DNA from: Neptunomonas antarctica
GTDB lineage: Bacteria > Pseudomonadota > Gammaproteobacteria > Pseudomonadales > Balneatricaceae
DNA: 64,000 bases
Direction: 5' to 3'
Assembly (NCBI RefSeq): GCF_001305295.1
Contig: NZ_LJSI01000042.1
Span: 124,001-188,000, forward strand
Made by a program: the position numbers and the translations under genes. This document shows positions 1 through 10,005 of this stretch, in pieces. The notes beneath the pieces were generated by a model. That model was not told the DNA's origin. It saw only the letters and a program-made list of their open reading frames with translations, and did no database searches. Numbering within the stretch: the stretch's first letter is position 1; each line of letters begins with the position of its first letter.

Positions 1-141
1 AGGGTGACGTCATATGCCAGTGTTGTATTTGCTGCTGATGTCCCACATCACGTTACATTCGTAATTTACCGCTTGAATCAGAACTTGTAGAATGGTATCC
101 CCCGAATAATTAAAGATAATGCATCGTAAGGGCACTGATCA
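1..141. other. Left edge, possible 3' end of an upstream gene
   Basis: Two short open stretches reach the left edge on the + strand: one ends at a TAG at 88-90, and another, in a different frame, reads ...SELVEWYPPNN and stops at 111-113. Either could be the tail of a gene lying outside the window, possibly frameshifted. I recognise neither. There is no clear promoter before the helicase gene at 142. Confidence 0.2.
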
Positions 142-3021
142 GTGGTAGAAAAATTGTCATATAAATCTAATGGGTTAGGAAAGTATTTTAGTAATCGATT
201 TGAAGAAATCCGCTTAGAAGATTCCGGTCTTATGCTGATCAGTACTCATCAAAAGCAGACAGCCCTCGATTGGAAGGATGTGAGCAGTGTCGGCAAACAT
301 CACCCAGGCATTATTTTTGACAAGGTTGTATTTGAATCCGCCGGCAAGACCATCTCAGTTGGATGGTTAAGTAAAGCCAGCGCACTATCTTTGGCGACAT
401 TATTCACAGAAAAATATTACACCTATCATTCACTATCTGCTGCAAAGACGCTTACCAAAATATCTAACCATCTTCAAAAAACTGGCTACCTGAGAAGTAG
501 CCACTGTATGGCCATTAGTGACTTCATCAGCAAAGCGTTGGTGGAGATACACATACCCTCTGACGAAGTGCATCTTCCTGGCGCTATCAAAGAGGTTTTC
601 TCTCAACTTAAACGTTGGGCTGAATTAGATCCCTCACTTGTTGAAGAAATGAGAGCGCGATATGTCTTTGAGCAGAAGCAAAATTATCAAACGCTCTTCG
701 ACAGCATTGAGTCGAATCCGTTAACAGAACGGCAGCGTGAAGCCTGTATCATCGATGACGATAACAACCTTGTTTTAGCCGGCGCAGGGACGGGTAAAAC
801 CAGCACGATGGTGGGTAGAGTGGCTTACTTATTAGAAAGTAAGCAGGCACTTGGGCAAGAAGTATTAATGCTCGCTTTCGGTAAAAAAGCCGCCATTGAA
901 ATGCGTGATCGTATCACTGATAAGCTGGGTACTACCTCAGTAAGCGCCTGGACATTTCATGTATTAGGCCAAATGGTTATTTCAACGGTGGAAGGTGAGA
1001 AACCGTCTATTTCGCCGTTAGCAAGTGATGAAAAACTGCTGAACAATCATGTAGACCAATGGTTTTCTGGTTTGCTGGAAATACCAAAATACAAAGAAAT
1101 AACTCTTAAGTATTTTGAAAACTACCTTTTTCCTGAAGCTAATCCTTTCGAGTTTAAAACCCAGGGAGAATACTTCGAATACATCCGGGCGAATGAAATT
1201 AGAACACTGAAAGGAGAAGAGGTTAAAAGTTTTGAAGCGTGCCTCATTGCCAACTGGTTGTTTGCTATGGGCATTGAGTATCAATATAAGCCGTATTATT
1301 CCGAGAGTAATACCCGAACGCCTGATTTCAAACAGTATCAACCTGATTTCTATTTAACCGAGTTCGGTATCTATATTGAGCACCTCGGCATAGATAGAGA
1401 TGGAAGCACAGCGCCCTATATCGATAGAGAAGGCTATCACGCGGGCATTGAGTGGAAACGGCAACTGCATAGTGAGCACTCCACACGACTGATTGAGACA
1501 TATCACTATGAACAGCGCGAAGGGTGCTTGCTATCCAATCTGGAATCAAAATTGGCGAGCGAGGGTGTTCAGTTCGAGCCTTTGCCTGCTGATTCAGTTT
1601 TACATACCTTGCGTGAGTTCGGCGCGATTACAAAATTTTCCGTTCTGCTGTCGAGTCTTGTAAAGCGTTATCGCGCCAATTGTTATGCTTCAGGTGAATT
1701 AGATCGACTAGCCGATCATTTAGAAAGTACCGGCCAGCTTAAAGCTGCAATGGATTTACTGAGGCCTGTCATTGAGCGTTATGAAGCTTTCCTGACAGCG
1801 AATGACGAAATCGATTTTGAAGATATGATTGCGAAGGCCATTGGATATATTGAGAATGGATCTTTCACATCGCCATGGTCTTATATTCTTGTTGATGAGT
1901 TTCAGGATATCTCCGCACCGCGGGCGCGTTTGGTTAAAGCATTAAGAGACTCCGGAAAGAATACATCAGTGTTTTGCGTAGGCGATGACTGGCAGGCGAT
2001 TTATCGCTTCGCTGGCAGTGATGTCGGCCTAACCACAGGCTTTGCGTCAGTGTTTGGTCCTACACAAACCACGTCGTTAGATAAGACCTTTAGATTTAAC
2101 AACAGCATTAATGATGTAGCATCACAGTTTGTGATGCAGAACCCATCCCAGATGAAGAAACACATCACTACGCATACCGTTGTGCAGGAGTCTGCGGTTT
2201 CGCTGGTCATGAAGCCCATCTCAAATAACGAAGTATTCAAACACACCGTAGAGATACTGCAGAAAATAGCAGGCATGGCCAAGCAGGGGGCTTCTGTCTA
2301 TCTACTGGCCAGATATCACTTCCGGCTTTTAGAATCTAACGAACTGGCACAGTTAAAGCGATCGGTTCCTGCTCTTAAGATTGAACAACACTCATTCCAC
2401 GCATCCAAGGGTAAGGAAGCTGATTACGTCGTTATCCTGGGATTAGATAACACTAAAAATGGATTCCCTTCACGAAAGCTGACCGATCCGCTTTTAGATG
2501 TTTTATTGCCCATAGCCGAGCCATACCCTGATGCTGAAGAAAGACGTTTATTCTATGTGGCCATGACACGTGCAAGGCATCGATGCTATCTACTGACAGA
2601 TATGAACAGAACGTCTGATTTTGTAAAAGAGCTGTTAGAAGATAACTACGCCATTGAGCTCAATGAATTCGATACTGACGCATCCCAGTTAACCGCTCCA
2701 GAGCATGAGTGCCCCTCCTGCATAACAGGAACACTGGTGAAGAGAAAAGGGCAATATGGTTCTTTTTTAGCCTGTACCAATTACCCACTATGTAACCATA
2801 ACGAGAGCACTTGTCCGCAGTGTTCGGGTGGTATGACAACATCAGGTAGGTTTAGCGTTTGCCTGAATGATGCATGTGGTGGGTGGATACCGCTATGCCC
2901 GCAGTGTGAGGGGGTAATGAAGAGCAGAGAGGGGCGTTACGGGAAGTTTTGGGCGTGCAGTAATTATAGATCTGAGGGCCCCAGTTGTGACCACAAAGAA
3001 CAGGATATTACCTATCGTTAA
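142..3021 (+). CDS. UvrD/Rep-family (helicase IV-like) helicase with nuclease-like insertion and C-terminal zinc ribbons
   Basis: Superfamily 1 DNA helicase of 959 residues with a GTG start. Seen: Walker A GAGTGKTS near residue 214, Walker B VDEFQD near 584, DDWQAIYRF (motif III), a UvrD-type motif with EADYVVILGLD, and the final helicase motif RRLFYVAMTRAR. Between motif Ia and Walker B, roughly residues 350-460, is an insertion reading PDFYL then IYIEHLGI, WKRQLH and LIETYHY; this resembles the PD-(D/E)xK nuclease-like insert known in some helicase IV relatives (family inference). The last 110 residues hold topoisomerase-type zinc ribbons with repeated CPxC and ACxNY motifs. A role in DNA repair or handling of foreign DNA is inferred. 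It converges on rnr. Confidence 0.85.
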   Translation: MVEKLSYKSNGLGKYFSNRFEEIRLEDSGLMLISTHQKQTALDWKDVSSVGKHHPGIIFDKVVFESAGKTISVGWLSKASALSLATLFTEKYYTYHSLSAAKTLTKISNHLQKTGYLRSSHCMAISDFISKALVEIHIPSDEVHLPGAIKEVFSQLKRWAELDPSLVEEMRARYVFEQKQNYQTLFDSIESNPLTERQREACIIDDDNNLVLAGAGTGKTSTMVGRVAYLLESKQALGQEVLMLAFGKKAAIEMRDRITDKLGTTSVSAWTFHVLGQMVISTVEGEKPSISPLASDEKLLNNHVDQWFSGLLEIPKYKEITLKYFENYLFPEANPFEFKTQGEYFEYIRANEIRTLKGEEVKSFEACLIANWLFAMGIEYQYKPYYSESNTRTPDFKQYQPDFYLTEFGIYIEHLGIDRDGSTAPYIDREGYHAGIEWKRQLHSEHSTRLIETYHYEQREGCLLSNLESKLASEGVQFEPLPADSVLHTLREFGAITKFSVLLSSLVKRYRANCYASGELDRLADHLESTGQLKAAMDLLRPVIERYEAFLTANDEIDFEDMIAKAIGYIENGSFTSPWSYILVDEFQDISAPRARLVKALRDSGKNTSVFCVGDDWQAIYRFAGSDVGLTTGFASVFGPTQTTSLDKTFRFNNSINDVASQFVMQNPSQMKKHITTHTVVQESAVSLVMKPISNNEVFKHTVEILQKIAGMAKQGASVYLLARYHFRLLESNELAQLKRSVPALKIEQHSFHASKGKEADYVVILGLDNTKNGFPSRKLTDPLLDVLLPIAEPYPDAEERRLFYVAMTRARHRCYLLTDMNRTSDFVKELLEDNYAIELNEFDTDASQLTAPEHECPSCITGTLVKRKGQYGSFLACTNYPLCNHNESTCPQCSGGMTTSGRFSVCLNDACGGWIPLCPQCEGVMKSREGRYGKFWACSNYRSEGPSCDHKEQDITYR

Positions 3022-3035
3022 ATGATCACAAACGT

Positions 3036-3080
3036 CTGCTGAGCTGAATCAGTGTCCAGCTCAGCAGGGTGTCATTTTTT
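3036..3080 (+). terminator. Rho-independent terminator of the helicase gene
   Basis: An 11-bp perfect stem, CTGCTGAGCTG (3036-3046) pairing with CAGCTCAGCAG (3057-3067), is followed by GGTGTCA and a T run ending at 3080. The T run overlaps the last codons of the convergent rnr gene. Confidence 0.75.
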
Positions 3081-5430
3081 AGCGCTTATATTTACCCGCG
3101 CCACTATGCTTTTTACTTTTTCGGCTCTTGGTTTTGAGCGGTCGATTATCATCAGATTTATCCGCCAGCTCGAATTCAATTTTACGTTGATCCATATCGA
3201 CCCGTACAACACGGATATTAATGGTATCACCGATGCCAAAGGTGGCTCGGGTTCGCTCACCCACTAAACGCTGTTGTGCCGCATCAAACTGATAATAATC
3301 ATTATTCAGGGCCGTGATATGTATCAGGCCTTCAATCAGAGTATCGTCGAGTTCAATAAACAAACCGAAGCTGGTGACACTGCTGATGACGCCGCTGAAA
3401 GTATCGCCAACATGGTCTTGCATATATTCGCACTTCAGCCAGGCTTCTACGTCCCAGCCAGCTTTGTCGGCCCGACGGGATACCAGTGAGCAATGGTCCG
3501 CCATCGTCTTCATTTTATCCAGATCATAGGGGTAGCTCTTGCCTGCCTCCATAGGGGCGGCACTTTTAATCCTATGTACCGGATCGGCACCCATGCCGGT
3601 AACCTTCTTCAGTACCCGGTGCAGTGTACTGCCACTTTCACTCCGGCGGATGACAGAACGGATGGCCCGGTGAACCAATAAATCAGGATAGCGCCGAATC
3701 GGTGAGGTAAAATGAGCATAAGCGGAATAAGCAAGACCAAAGTGCCCCTGGTTATCAGCGCTATATACCGCTTGGCTAAGCGAGCGCAACATCATAGTGC
3801 GGATAACCTGAGCATCCTTACGTTCATTAATGCCACGTAGCAAAAGATCATAATGTGCTGGCGTTGGTTTATCACCACCCGACAGATTAAGGCCTCTCTC
3901 ACTGAGAAATTCACGTAAATTAGCGAGCTTCTTTTCGGCTGGCCCTTCATGCACCCGATAGAGTGCAGGCAGGTTTAATTTTTCCAAAAATTGCGCAGTA
4001 GCGACGTTGGCACAAAGCATAAACTCTTCGATCATCTTATGTGCATCGTTACGTATAACAGGCACTATCTGGTCAATTTTTCTACCTTCGGTAAATTTGA
4101 ATTGAACTTCCTGTTTTTCAAAATCAATCGACCCGCGCTTGGTACGGGCCTTTCTTAAAGTCGCATACAGTTGGTGCAAGGCGTGGATATGTGGCACTAC
4201 AGCATGATGATTCTTAGCGACCTGTTTACCCAAGCCATGATCCGAAGACGATAATAAAGCGCCTACCTGACGATAGGTCAGGCGTGCATGCGAGTTGATA
4301 ACGCCTTCAGAAAATTTATAGGCTGCTATTTTTCCGGAACGACTAATCGCCATTTCACAGACCATAACCAGTCGGTCGACATGGGGGTTTAGCGAACACA
4401 ATCCATTAGAAAGCGCTTCCGGCAGCATAGGTACCACGTGACCCGGGAAGTATACCGAGGTGCCGCGCTCTTCAGCCTCCTGATCCAGGGCGCTAGCGGG
4501 TAATACGTAATGTGAAACATCGGCGATCGCGACATATAAACGCCAGCCACCGGATTTTCTTTTTTCACAGTACACGGCGTCATCAAAATCCCGTGCATCG
4601 TCACCATCGATGGTGACAAAAGGTAAGTTCCTTAGATCTGAACGATGGAGTTTATCGGTTTCTTTAACCTCATCCGACATCGTCGCTGCTTCATCTAATA
4701 CCGTCTGCGGCCATTTATGGGGAATGTCGTGGCTACGAATAGCAACATCAATTTCCATACCCGGTGCCATGGAATCACCCAGAATTTCGGTAACCCGACC
4801 CTCAGCGTTAAAGCGATTGCAGGGGTATTCGGTTATTTCTACGCTGACGTATTGCCCTGTCTGTGCACCGTTTAGCTGATCATCTGCAATATCGATCTCA
4901 TTACGAATGCGGCTGTTTTCGGGCTGTAGAAAATAATCACCCTCTTCGTACTTTAAGCGGCCAACGACCTGAGAAGTATTTTTCTCCAGAATGTCAATAA
5001 TCTGGCCTTCCTTGCGACCGCGACGATTAACACCCGTCATAAGGATGCGTACCTTGTCACCATGAAAAACTTTAAGCATCTGGCTATCATGTAAGAAGAT
5101 ATCGTTACCCACACCTTCCTGTTTCAGAAACCCAAAACCGTCGGGATGCCCGATGACCAGCCCTTCAAGAAAATCGTCTGCGCGTAGCAAGCTATAACCA
5201 TTTCTATGATCGAAAGCTAATTGTCCATCACGCTCCATCGCACGAAGACGTCGTCTCAGGGCTTCTTTTTCATCACTGCTGGATAGCTGTAACAGCTCGC
5301 TGAGCTGATCTCGATCCAGAGTTTTCCCTGGTTCATCGAGTAGCCCCATAATGTATTCCCGGCTGGGAATAGGGCTGCTGTACTTTTCATAATCGGCGGC
5401 ATTAATTGCCTGTTGTGAGTCTTTGCTCAT
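3079..5430 (-). CDS. rnr: Ribonuclease R, 3'-5' exoribonuclease
   Basis: 783 residues, close to the usual RNase R length. Processive 3'-5' exoribonuclease that degrades structured RNA and takes part in RNA quality control in the cytoplasm. Domain order is complete: N-terminal winged helix (about 25-90, SREYIMGLL...), cold-shock/OB domains (about 90-240), the RNB catalytic domain with DGDDARDFDDAVY (about 270-285; the acidic metal ligands are present), the TSPIRRYPDLLVHRAI motif, an S1 domain (about 655-735, GVISSVTSFGLFIELDD), and a lysine-rich tail. No trmH/rlmB or rpsF gene follows, so it seems to stand alone here. A shorter RNB paralogue lies at 22.3-24.2 kb. Confidence 0.97.
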   Translation of the reverse strand: MSKDSQQAINAADYEKYSSPIPSREYIMGLLDEPGKTLDRDQLSELLQLSSSDEKEALRRRLRAMERDGQLAFDHRNGYSLLRADDFLEGLVIGHPDGFGFLKQEGVGNDIFLHDSQMLKVFHGDKVRILMTGVNRRGRKEGQIIDILEKNTSQVVGRLKYEEGDYFLQPENSRIRNEIDIADDQLNGAQTGQYVSVEITEYPCNRFNAEGRVTEILGDSMAPGMEIDVAIRSHDIPHKWPQTVLDEAATMSDEVKETDKLHRSDLRNLPFVTIDGDDARDFDDAVYCEKRKSGGWRLYVAIADVSHYVLPASALDQEAEERGTSVYFPGHVVPMLPEALSNGLCSLNPHVDRLVMVCEMAISRSGKIAAYKFSEGVINSHARLTYRQVGALLSSSDHGLGKQVAKNHHAVVPHIHALHQLYATLRKARTKRGSIDFEKQEVQFKFTEGRKIDQIVPVIRNDAHKMIEEFMLCANVATAQFLEKLNLPALYRVHEGPAEKKLANLREFLSERGLNLSGGDKPTPAHYDLLLRGINERKDAQVIRTMMLRSLSQAVYSADNQGHFGLAYSAYAHFTSPIRRYPDLLVHRAIRSVIRRSESGSTLHRVLKKVTGMGADPVHRIKSAAPMEAGKSYPYDLDKMKTMADHCSLVSRRADKAGWDVEAWLKCEYMQDHVGDTFSGVISSVTSFGLFIELDDTLIEGLIHITALNNDYYQFDAAQQRLVGERTRATFGIGDTINIRVVRVDMDQRKIEFELADKSDDNRPLKTKSRKSKKHSGAGKYKR

Positions 5431-6234
5431 ATATCTCTCAAATAAAGAAAGCCTTGTATTTTTTCGAACAGTTACACGAGCTTCAATTTAAATAGAGCTC
5501 AGTGATAACGGGGTAATACGCAGGCGGTCATCACTCAAATCTGTTGAGTGAAAAAAGTTAATTAGTCTGCACGCTGGATTTTACACAGACGCGTTTAAAC
5601 AGCACTCATGGCAGTAGTCGCAAAATTACTGGCAGAATATTGTTCTGATCATTTATCGTTCTACATTTCATCGGACTGGATTAGCCAAATCTCAACACTG
5701 TAAAGTAACAAAGCGAGTGTGAGGGGAGGTGTAAAAGAACATAAATTATCGAGTTAGCGAAAAATAAGACTGGAATTTAAAACGGTGAAACGAGGCTACT
5801 AACGAGTAATACAACGATAACAAGTGGTTAAAATACGCTTTTTCTTGGCTAGTCCATCACTATATAGAGTTGCTGCACTTTGTCAATGAATCGACTTTTT
5901 TGCTTCTCGTTGGCGGTTAAAATCTCCACTGGTAGTGAATCAATATAAGCTATTCATTCCAAATATGAGGGGCAGTCTGCGACCTGATCGGATGTGTTTT
6001 GGAAGGGAATCTGCTCAAAAAAAGTTAAGGAAAACTCATTTTAATTGCTTGTAGGATTGTTAATGTACATAAATATTAGCTGAGATAAATAGGTTATTTT
6101 TTTAGGGATATGAAATATGCAAAGATATGATAGAAGTTCCTCTCATGTTGGCATTGTTTCGAGTGACTGAAGGCGAGCAAATTCGCATTCGGGATTTCAG
6201 ATAAGAAGCTACAAATCGTGGGAACTTTATTCTA
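5431..6234. other. AT-rich 0.8-kb intergenic region between divergent rnr and wzz-like genes
   Basis: It must hold the promoters of both flanking genes, but I see no unambiguous -35/-10 pair. I looked for a tRNA, sometimes found next to rnr, and saw no T-loop signature on either strand. A 25-codon ORF (6127-6204, ending ...EGEQIRIRDFR) lies just before the wzz-like gene without a ribosome site. Otherwise I see nothing in it. Confidence 0.4.
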
Positions 6235-8181
6235 ATGGACAGTCAGAAACTACCCTGCATTGAAGTGTTAACACATGGATCTACAACACCATTTGCGGAT
6301 GAGTCTATATGCCCGTGGTATTCTTCAAGGCGTTTTCAGATTTTTATTACGACTTTTATTTTAGCTGCCATTATTGGCTTAATTTATGTTTTTTTGCAGC
6401 CAGCTATTTATCAAAGTGATGTTACGTTATTAACGGTTGCGCCTACCCCGATAGACCAGGAAATTGAAGAAATTAATATTCAGCATGTTGCCATTCAAGG
6501 TAATATTTTAACAGGGCAGTCTCTTATTCAATCAACGAGAGAGATTCTTTCCTCCCTTGCCAGTGATGACATTCCTGACCCGATCACCTTACGTAATATG
6601 CTTTCTGTGAGTTTAGTCGCAGAAACAAACTTGATTAAATTGGTTGCCGAGGGTGAAAACCCCGGATTTTTGGCTCTGCTTCTCAACACCTTGATTGATC
6701 AATACCAAACACAACGCCTGCAACAGATTAAAACAGACACGGCTGAGACCACCAATGCTTTGCAGCAACAATTTGAATTGTTAAGCGAAAAAGTTGATCT
6801 GAAACGTAATCAGATCGACATCTTTCGTAATCAGCATAGTATTTTATCGGCTGGCAGGGATGAGAACCAGGTTTCTGCACGGCTAAATGGCTTAACCCGT
6901 TCTTTAAATACGGCCGAAGAAGCCGAGATAAATACAAGAGCAAAATTAGCCGCGGTAAAAAAAGCCATAAGCAGAGGCCTACCTGTTGTACCAGATACAG
7001 ATAAAAGGAGTTTGGCTAACCTGGAACAACGAGCCCAGGAACTAAGTGAGAATTTAACTGAACTTGACCGACGTTACACACGCCAATATATGTCATTACA
7101 ACCAAGCTTAAGAGTGATACCTGAACAATTAAAAAAATTAGAACAAAAAATTCGTGAGCAAAAAATTGATGGGCAAAATCTAGTATTAAGTGATGCTGAG
7201 CAAGATTACGCTGCAGCACATCAAGCGGCTATTGCGCTAAGGAATGAGATTGAGCAGTATAAAAAAATTGCTACCGAATTTACACGGCGTTTTTCTGAGC
7301 ATGAGGCTCTGGTTGAGGATTTAACACAGCTAGAAGAGAGTTATCGTGAAATACAAAGCCGCCTTACTCAAATAGCCGTCACTCAACGTGAAAAATACCC
7401 GCAGTTTAAAGTAATAGAGCCAGCGTTCCAACCCAATACGCCAATACGTCCTGACTATTATCAAAATTCTGGTATTGTCCTCGCTCTAGCATTATTGCTT
7501 GGCTTACTTGCTATTCTGTTATTTGAGTTTTTAAAAAATGATAGTAGGGCAGACAATCCTGCAGTTGCAAGGTGGTCCCGAATTACCAGTAATGACCCGA
7601 GCTTAAATATTCGCCAGGATACAGTCGATAAACTTGAATACAGGAACAGCCGCGCAGCGACTCAGATGATTGCTCAAGAAGGTGTTAGAGCGTTAACATT
7701 AAATGAGTTGGAAAGACTACTAAAAGCCAGTAGCTCGAAAGGACAGGTTGTTATGACAGCTCTGCTTCAAGGGTTGTCAGTGCGTGAAATAAGTGAATTA
7801 TCAAAGGTCAAAATAAATACCACTGAAAGTAACTTTAATGTACCTGGCTCCCCAAGTAGGCAGCTGCCTATTTCAAAAAAAATGGCAGAGCTTATTGATA
7901 ACAATATTGATTTTGATATTACAGAAAGCGAAGCTATCTCACTCATTAACTGCGCAGCTTTTGATGCAAAAATTATAGACAGTAGTTGCGTTTCGGCAGA
8001 GTCTATTCGTTATAGTTATATAAACTTCTTAATACGCCAAGGTATAAAATTGGTTGATTTGGAGAAGGTAATAGGCGCCTTACCTATCCAGGTCGTTACC
8101 GAATATACACAACTTGCAGATAAAGCTTCACAAAAAAAAATTACTGAAATCAACCTTGTTCACCCACTTCTGGCAAGTTAG
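6235..8181 (+). CDS. Wzz/GumC-like polysaccharide co-polymerase with a degenerate tyrosine-recombinase-like C-terminal domain
   Basis: 648 residues. The N-terminal half is a Wzz/PCP protein: one membrane helix near residues 38-58 (TTFILAAIIGLIYVF), a periplasmic domain with long coiled coil (about 60-405), the PxxPIRPDYYQ motif, and a second membrane helix near 415-435. Such proteins set chain length or export of surface polysaccharide in the inner membrane. There is no tyrosine-kinase domain. The cytoplasmic last 215 residues instead resemble the XerC/D catalytic fold: LTLNELERLL, LLQGLSVREISEL, then IRYSYINFLIRQGI and VTEYTQLAD align with Xer motifs ending in LRHxFATHLL and TxIYTH. Most catalytic residues are changed. 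No glycosyltransferases are adjacent, so it is an orphan. Confidence 0.8.
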   Translation: MDSQKLPCIEVLTHGSTTPFADESICPWYSSRRFQIFITTFILAAIIGLIYVFLQPAIYQSDVTLLTVAPTPIDQEIEEINIQHVAIQGNILTGQSLIQSTREILSSLASDDIPDPITLRNMLSVSLVAETNLIKLVAEGENPGFLALLLNTLIDQYQTQRLQQIKTDTAETTNALQQQFELLSEKVDLKRNQIDIFRNQHSILSAGRDENQVSARLNGLTRSLNTAEEAEINTRAKLAAVKKAISRGLPVVPDTDKRSLANLEQRAQELSENLTELDRRYTRQYMSLQPSLRVIPEQLKKLEQKIREQKIDGQNLVLSDAEQDYAAAHQAAIALRNEIEQYKKIATEFTRRFSEHEALVEDLTQLEESYREIQSRLTQIAVTQREKYPQFKVIEPAFQPNTPIRPDYYQNSGIVLALALLLGLLAILLFEFLKNDSRADNPAVARWSRITSNDPSLNIRQDTVDKLEYRNSRAATQMIAQEGVRALTLNELERLLKASSSKGQVVMTALLQGLSVREISELSKVKINTTESNFNVPGSPSRQLPISKKMAELIDNNIDFDITESEAISLINCAAFDAKIIDSSCVSAESIRYSYINFLIRQGIKLVDLEKVIGALPIQVVTEYTQLADKASQKKITEINLVHPLLAS

Positions 8182-8294
8182 ATAGATGTAGTATTTTTAG
8201 CTGATGTTTGCAAATATTTAACGTACTCAGCTAAGGCGTTACATCCATCAGTAATTGCATCCCCTCGTCAAGCGTGTGATGCGCAATTAATGAG

Positions 8295-9125
8295 TTAAGC
8301 GGTTGATACGGGATCCCCGTTATTGTACAGAAGGTTAGCATCAGCCGATGTAGCCTCTACCTTGATAGACTGCATAGTAGCCTGACCGACAATATTGGCA
8401 AATGAAGTGTCGGCAGCATCGCGGCCAATACCAATCCTCACAAGGCCACTTATCGGCGCCATACGAGTCGCATCAAAAAGATACCAGCGATCCTCTAAAT
8501 ACACTTCAAAAAAACCATGAAAGTCAGGTGGCTCCAAGCCAACGGCGTAGCCGGAAACATAACGAGCAGGAATACCCAGAGCGCGACACAACGCTATGCT
8601 GACATGAGCAAAATCCCGACAGACGCCAGCACGCTGAATGAGCACATCACACGCACTGGAAGACGCATCGGTACTGCCCGCAACGTAATCAATATGCGCA
8701 TTGACCCAATTGCAAATCTGATCAACCCGGGAGTATCCACTTTGCAACTGACCAAATTCTTTCCAGGCAAAACGTCCCAGACGGTCAGATTCGCAGTATC
8801 GGCTCGGGTTTAAAAAAGGCAGCACCGCTGTCGGTAATTTTTTATGCTCAACCTCATTTAAATACTGGACCAACTCGGTTTCTGGCGATAATTGCACGGT
8901 AGCGCTGTATCTAATGCTCAATTCACAAGGCTCCACTTTTAAGCGAAGACCACGGCAGCCAAAGTCATTAAGCTGGCACCACTCACTATCGATAGCGGGG
9001 GAGAGTGTAAGGTTCTCTTCTAGCGTTTTTTGATGGTTAGTACTGGCCGCTGCAATGTTAAAAACAAAACTTGCAGCAGAATCAATGGTATAAATAAGCT
9101 CTGATGATATGTTCACAAAATGCAT
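8295..9125 (-). CDS. Transglutaminase-like cysteine protease-fold protein
   Basis: 276 residues from the ATG at 9125 (MHFVNISSEL); a longer reading from 9170 has no better ribosome site. The transglutaminase core shows the Cys-His-Asp triad: RAGVCRDFAHVSIALCRALGIPAR with Cys near residue 170, DFHGFFEVYL for His, and RWYLFDATR for Asp. An N-terminal beta-rich domain precedes it, as usual in this family. The substrate is unknown; relatives are often annotated as cyanophycin- or peptide-processing proteins without proof. It resembles the protein at 46480-47277 in the core and in the [17 protein letters not shown] motif, so these are paralogues. It is flanked by divergent genes and is probably monocistronic. 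Confidence 0.88.
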   Translation of the reverse strand: MHFVNISSELIYTIDSAASFVFNIAAASTNHQKTLEENLTLSPAIDSEWCQLNDFGCRGLRLKVEPCELSIRYSATVQLSPETELVQYLNEVEHKKLPTAVLPFLNPSRYCESDRLGRFAWKEFGQLQSGYSRVDQICNWVNAHIDYVAGSTDASSSACDVLIQRAGVCRDFAHVSIALCRALGIPARYVSGYAVGLEPPDFHGFFEVYLEDRWYLFDATRMAPISGLVRIGIGRDAADTSFANIVGQATMQSIKVEATSADANLLYNNGDPVSTA

Positions 9126-9298
9126 AATAGATGACCTGTAATGACAGATGATGGTCGTAGCAATCAACAAATTATAGATTACACATTATTGTTAGCGCTA
9201 CATACTAATTATTATGAAAATCCCATGATTACTCAAGCTGGTTATTTTAGCCACTCAACTCTAAACTGGTCATCTGACGTCAAAGGCAGGGGTATATC

Positions 9299-9961
9299 AT
9301 GGAGAGTGAAATAAAGCAGCTCAGTGCTTCGATAGAGGGCCTCTATATCGGCGAGCTATCGACCATAGGTCCGGGGAATACGGCCACGGGGATTTTTAAA
9401 ATACCCTCGGAAAAAACCCACCAAATCGATGAGATGGGATTGAGTGGCGATATTCAGGTGGATAAACGGGTACACGGTGGCCCGGAAAAAGCGATCTATC
9501 ATTACCCGGCAGAACATTACGCGTTGCTGCAACAGGCTCTCCCTCATCTGAGTGAGCATTTTCAACCCGGCTCTATTGGTGAAAATATATCGACTCAGGG
9601 TCTGCTGGATACCGACGTACATATCGGAGATACCTTTCGGCTTGGCAGTGCCATCGTGCAGGTATCTCAGCCACGTCGCCCCTGTTGGAAAGTAAATCAT
9701 AAATATGGCAATGCACATATCGCCTCCGTGCTCATGTCTGAAGCGATCTCAGGATGGTATTACCGGGTATTAGAAAACGGACAGCTGCGCCGTGGCGATT
9801 CAATCGAATTACTTGATCGACTGAATAACAGTATTCCGGTAGCCAATATCTGGCAGATATTTATGCAACGTGTTGAGCAGCAAGCGGAACACTCCAGCAC
9901 TAGCGGGCATACAACTCATGCTAAGATTCCCGGTCTTTCCAATGAATGGCGCTTTGAATAG
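9299..9961 (+). CDS. MOSC domain protein, YiiM family
   Basis: 220 residues. MOSC (molybdenum cofactor sulfurase C-terminal) beta-barrel of the YiiM type, linked in E. coli to reduction of N-hydroxylated compounds with a molybdenum cofactor (family knowledge). Seen: the conserved GLSGDIQVDKRVHGGPEKAI and YPAEHY motifs, GSIGENISTQGL, and VSQPRRPCWKV carrying the conserved cysteine. The C-terminal 50 residues match the short helical 3-alpha extension of YiiM proteins. A GGGG-containing ribosome site precedes the ATG. A HAD dehalogenase gene follows 44 bases downstream on the same strand and may be cotranscribed. Confidence 0.92.
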   Translation: MESEIKQLSASIEGLYIGELSTIGPGNTATGIFKIPSEKTHQIDEMGLSGDIQVDKRVHGGPEKAIYHYPAEHYALLQQALPHLSEHFQPGSIGENISTQGLLDTDVHIGDTFRLGSAIVQVSQPRRPCWKVNHKYGNAHIASVLMSEAISGWYYRVLENGQLRRGDSIELLDRLNNSIPVANIWQIFMQRVEQQAEHSSTSGHTTHAKIPGLSNEWRFE

Positions 9962-10005
9962 ACCGCTACAGGCTGAGTTCTCTTTATTTTTGCGAGGGGT
10001 AACGT

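Noticed and set aside
5431-6234. tRNA gene near rnr
   Set aside because: No cloverleaf or GTTCGANNC T-loop found on either strand.
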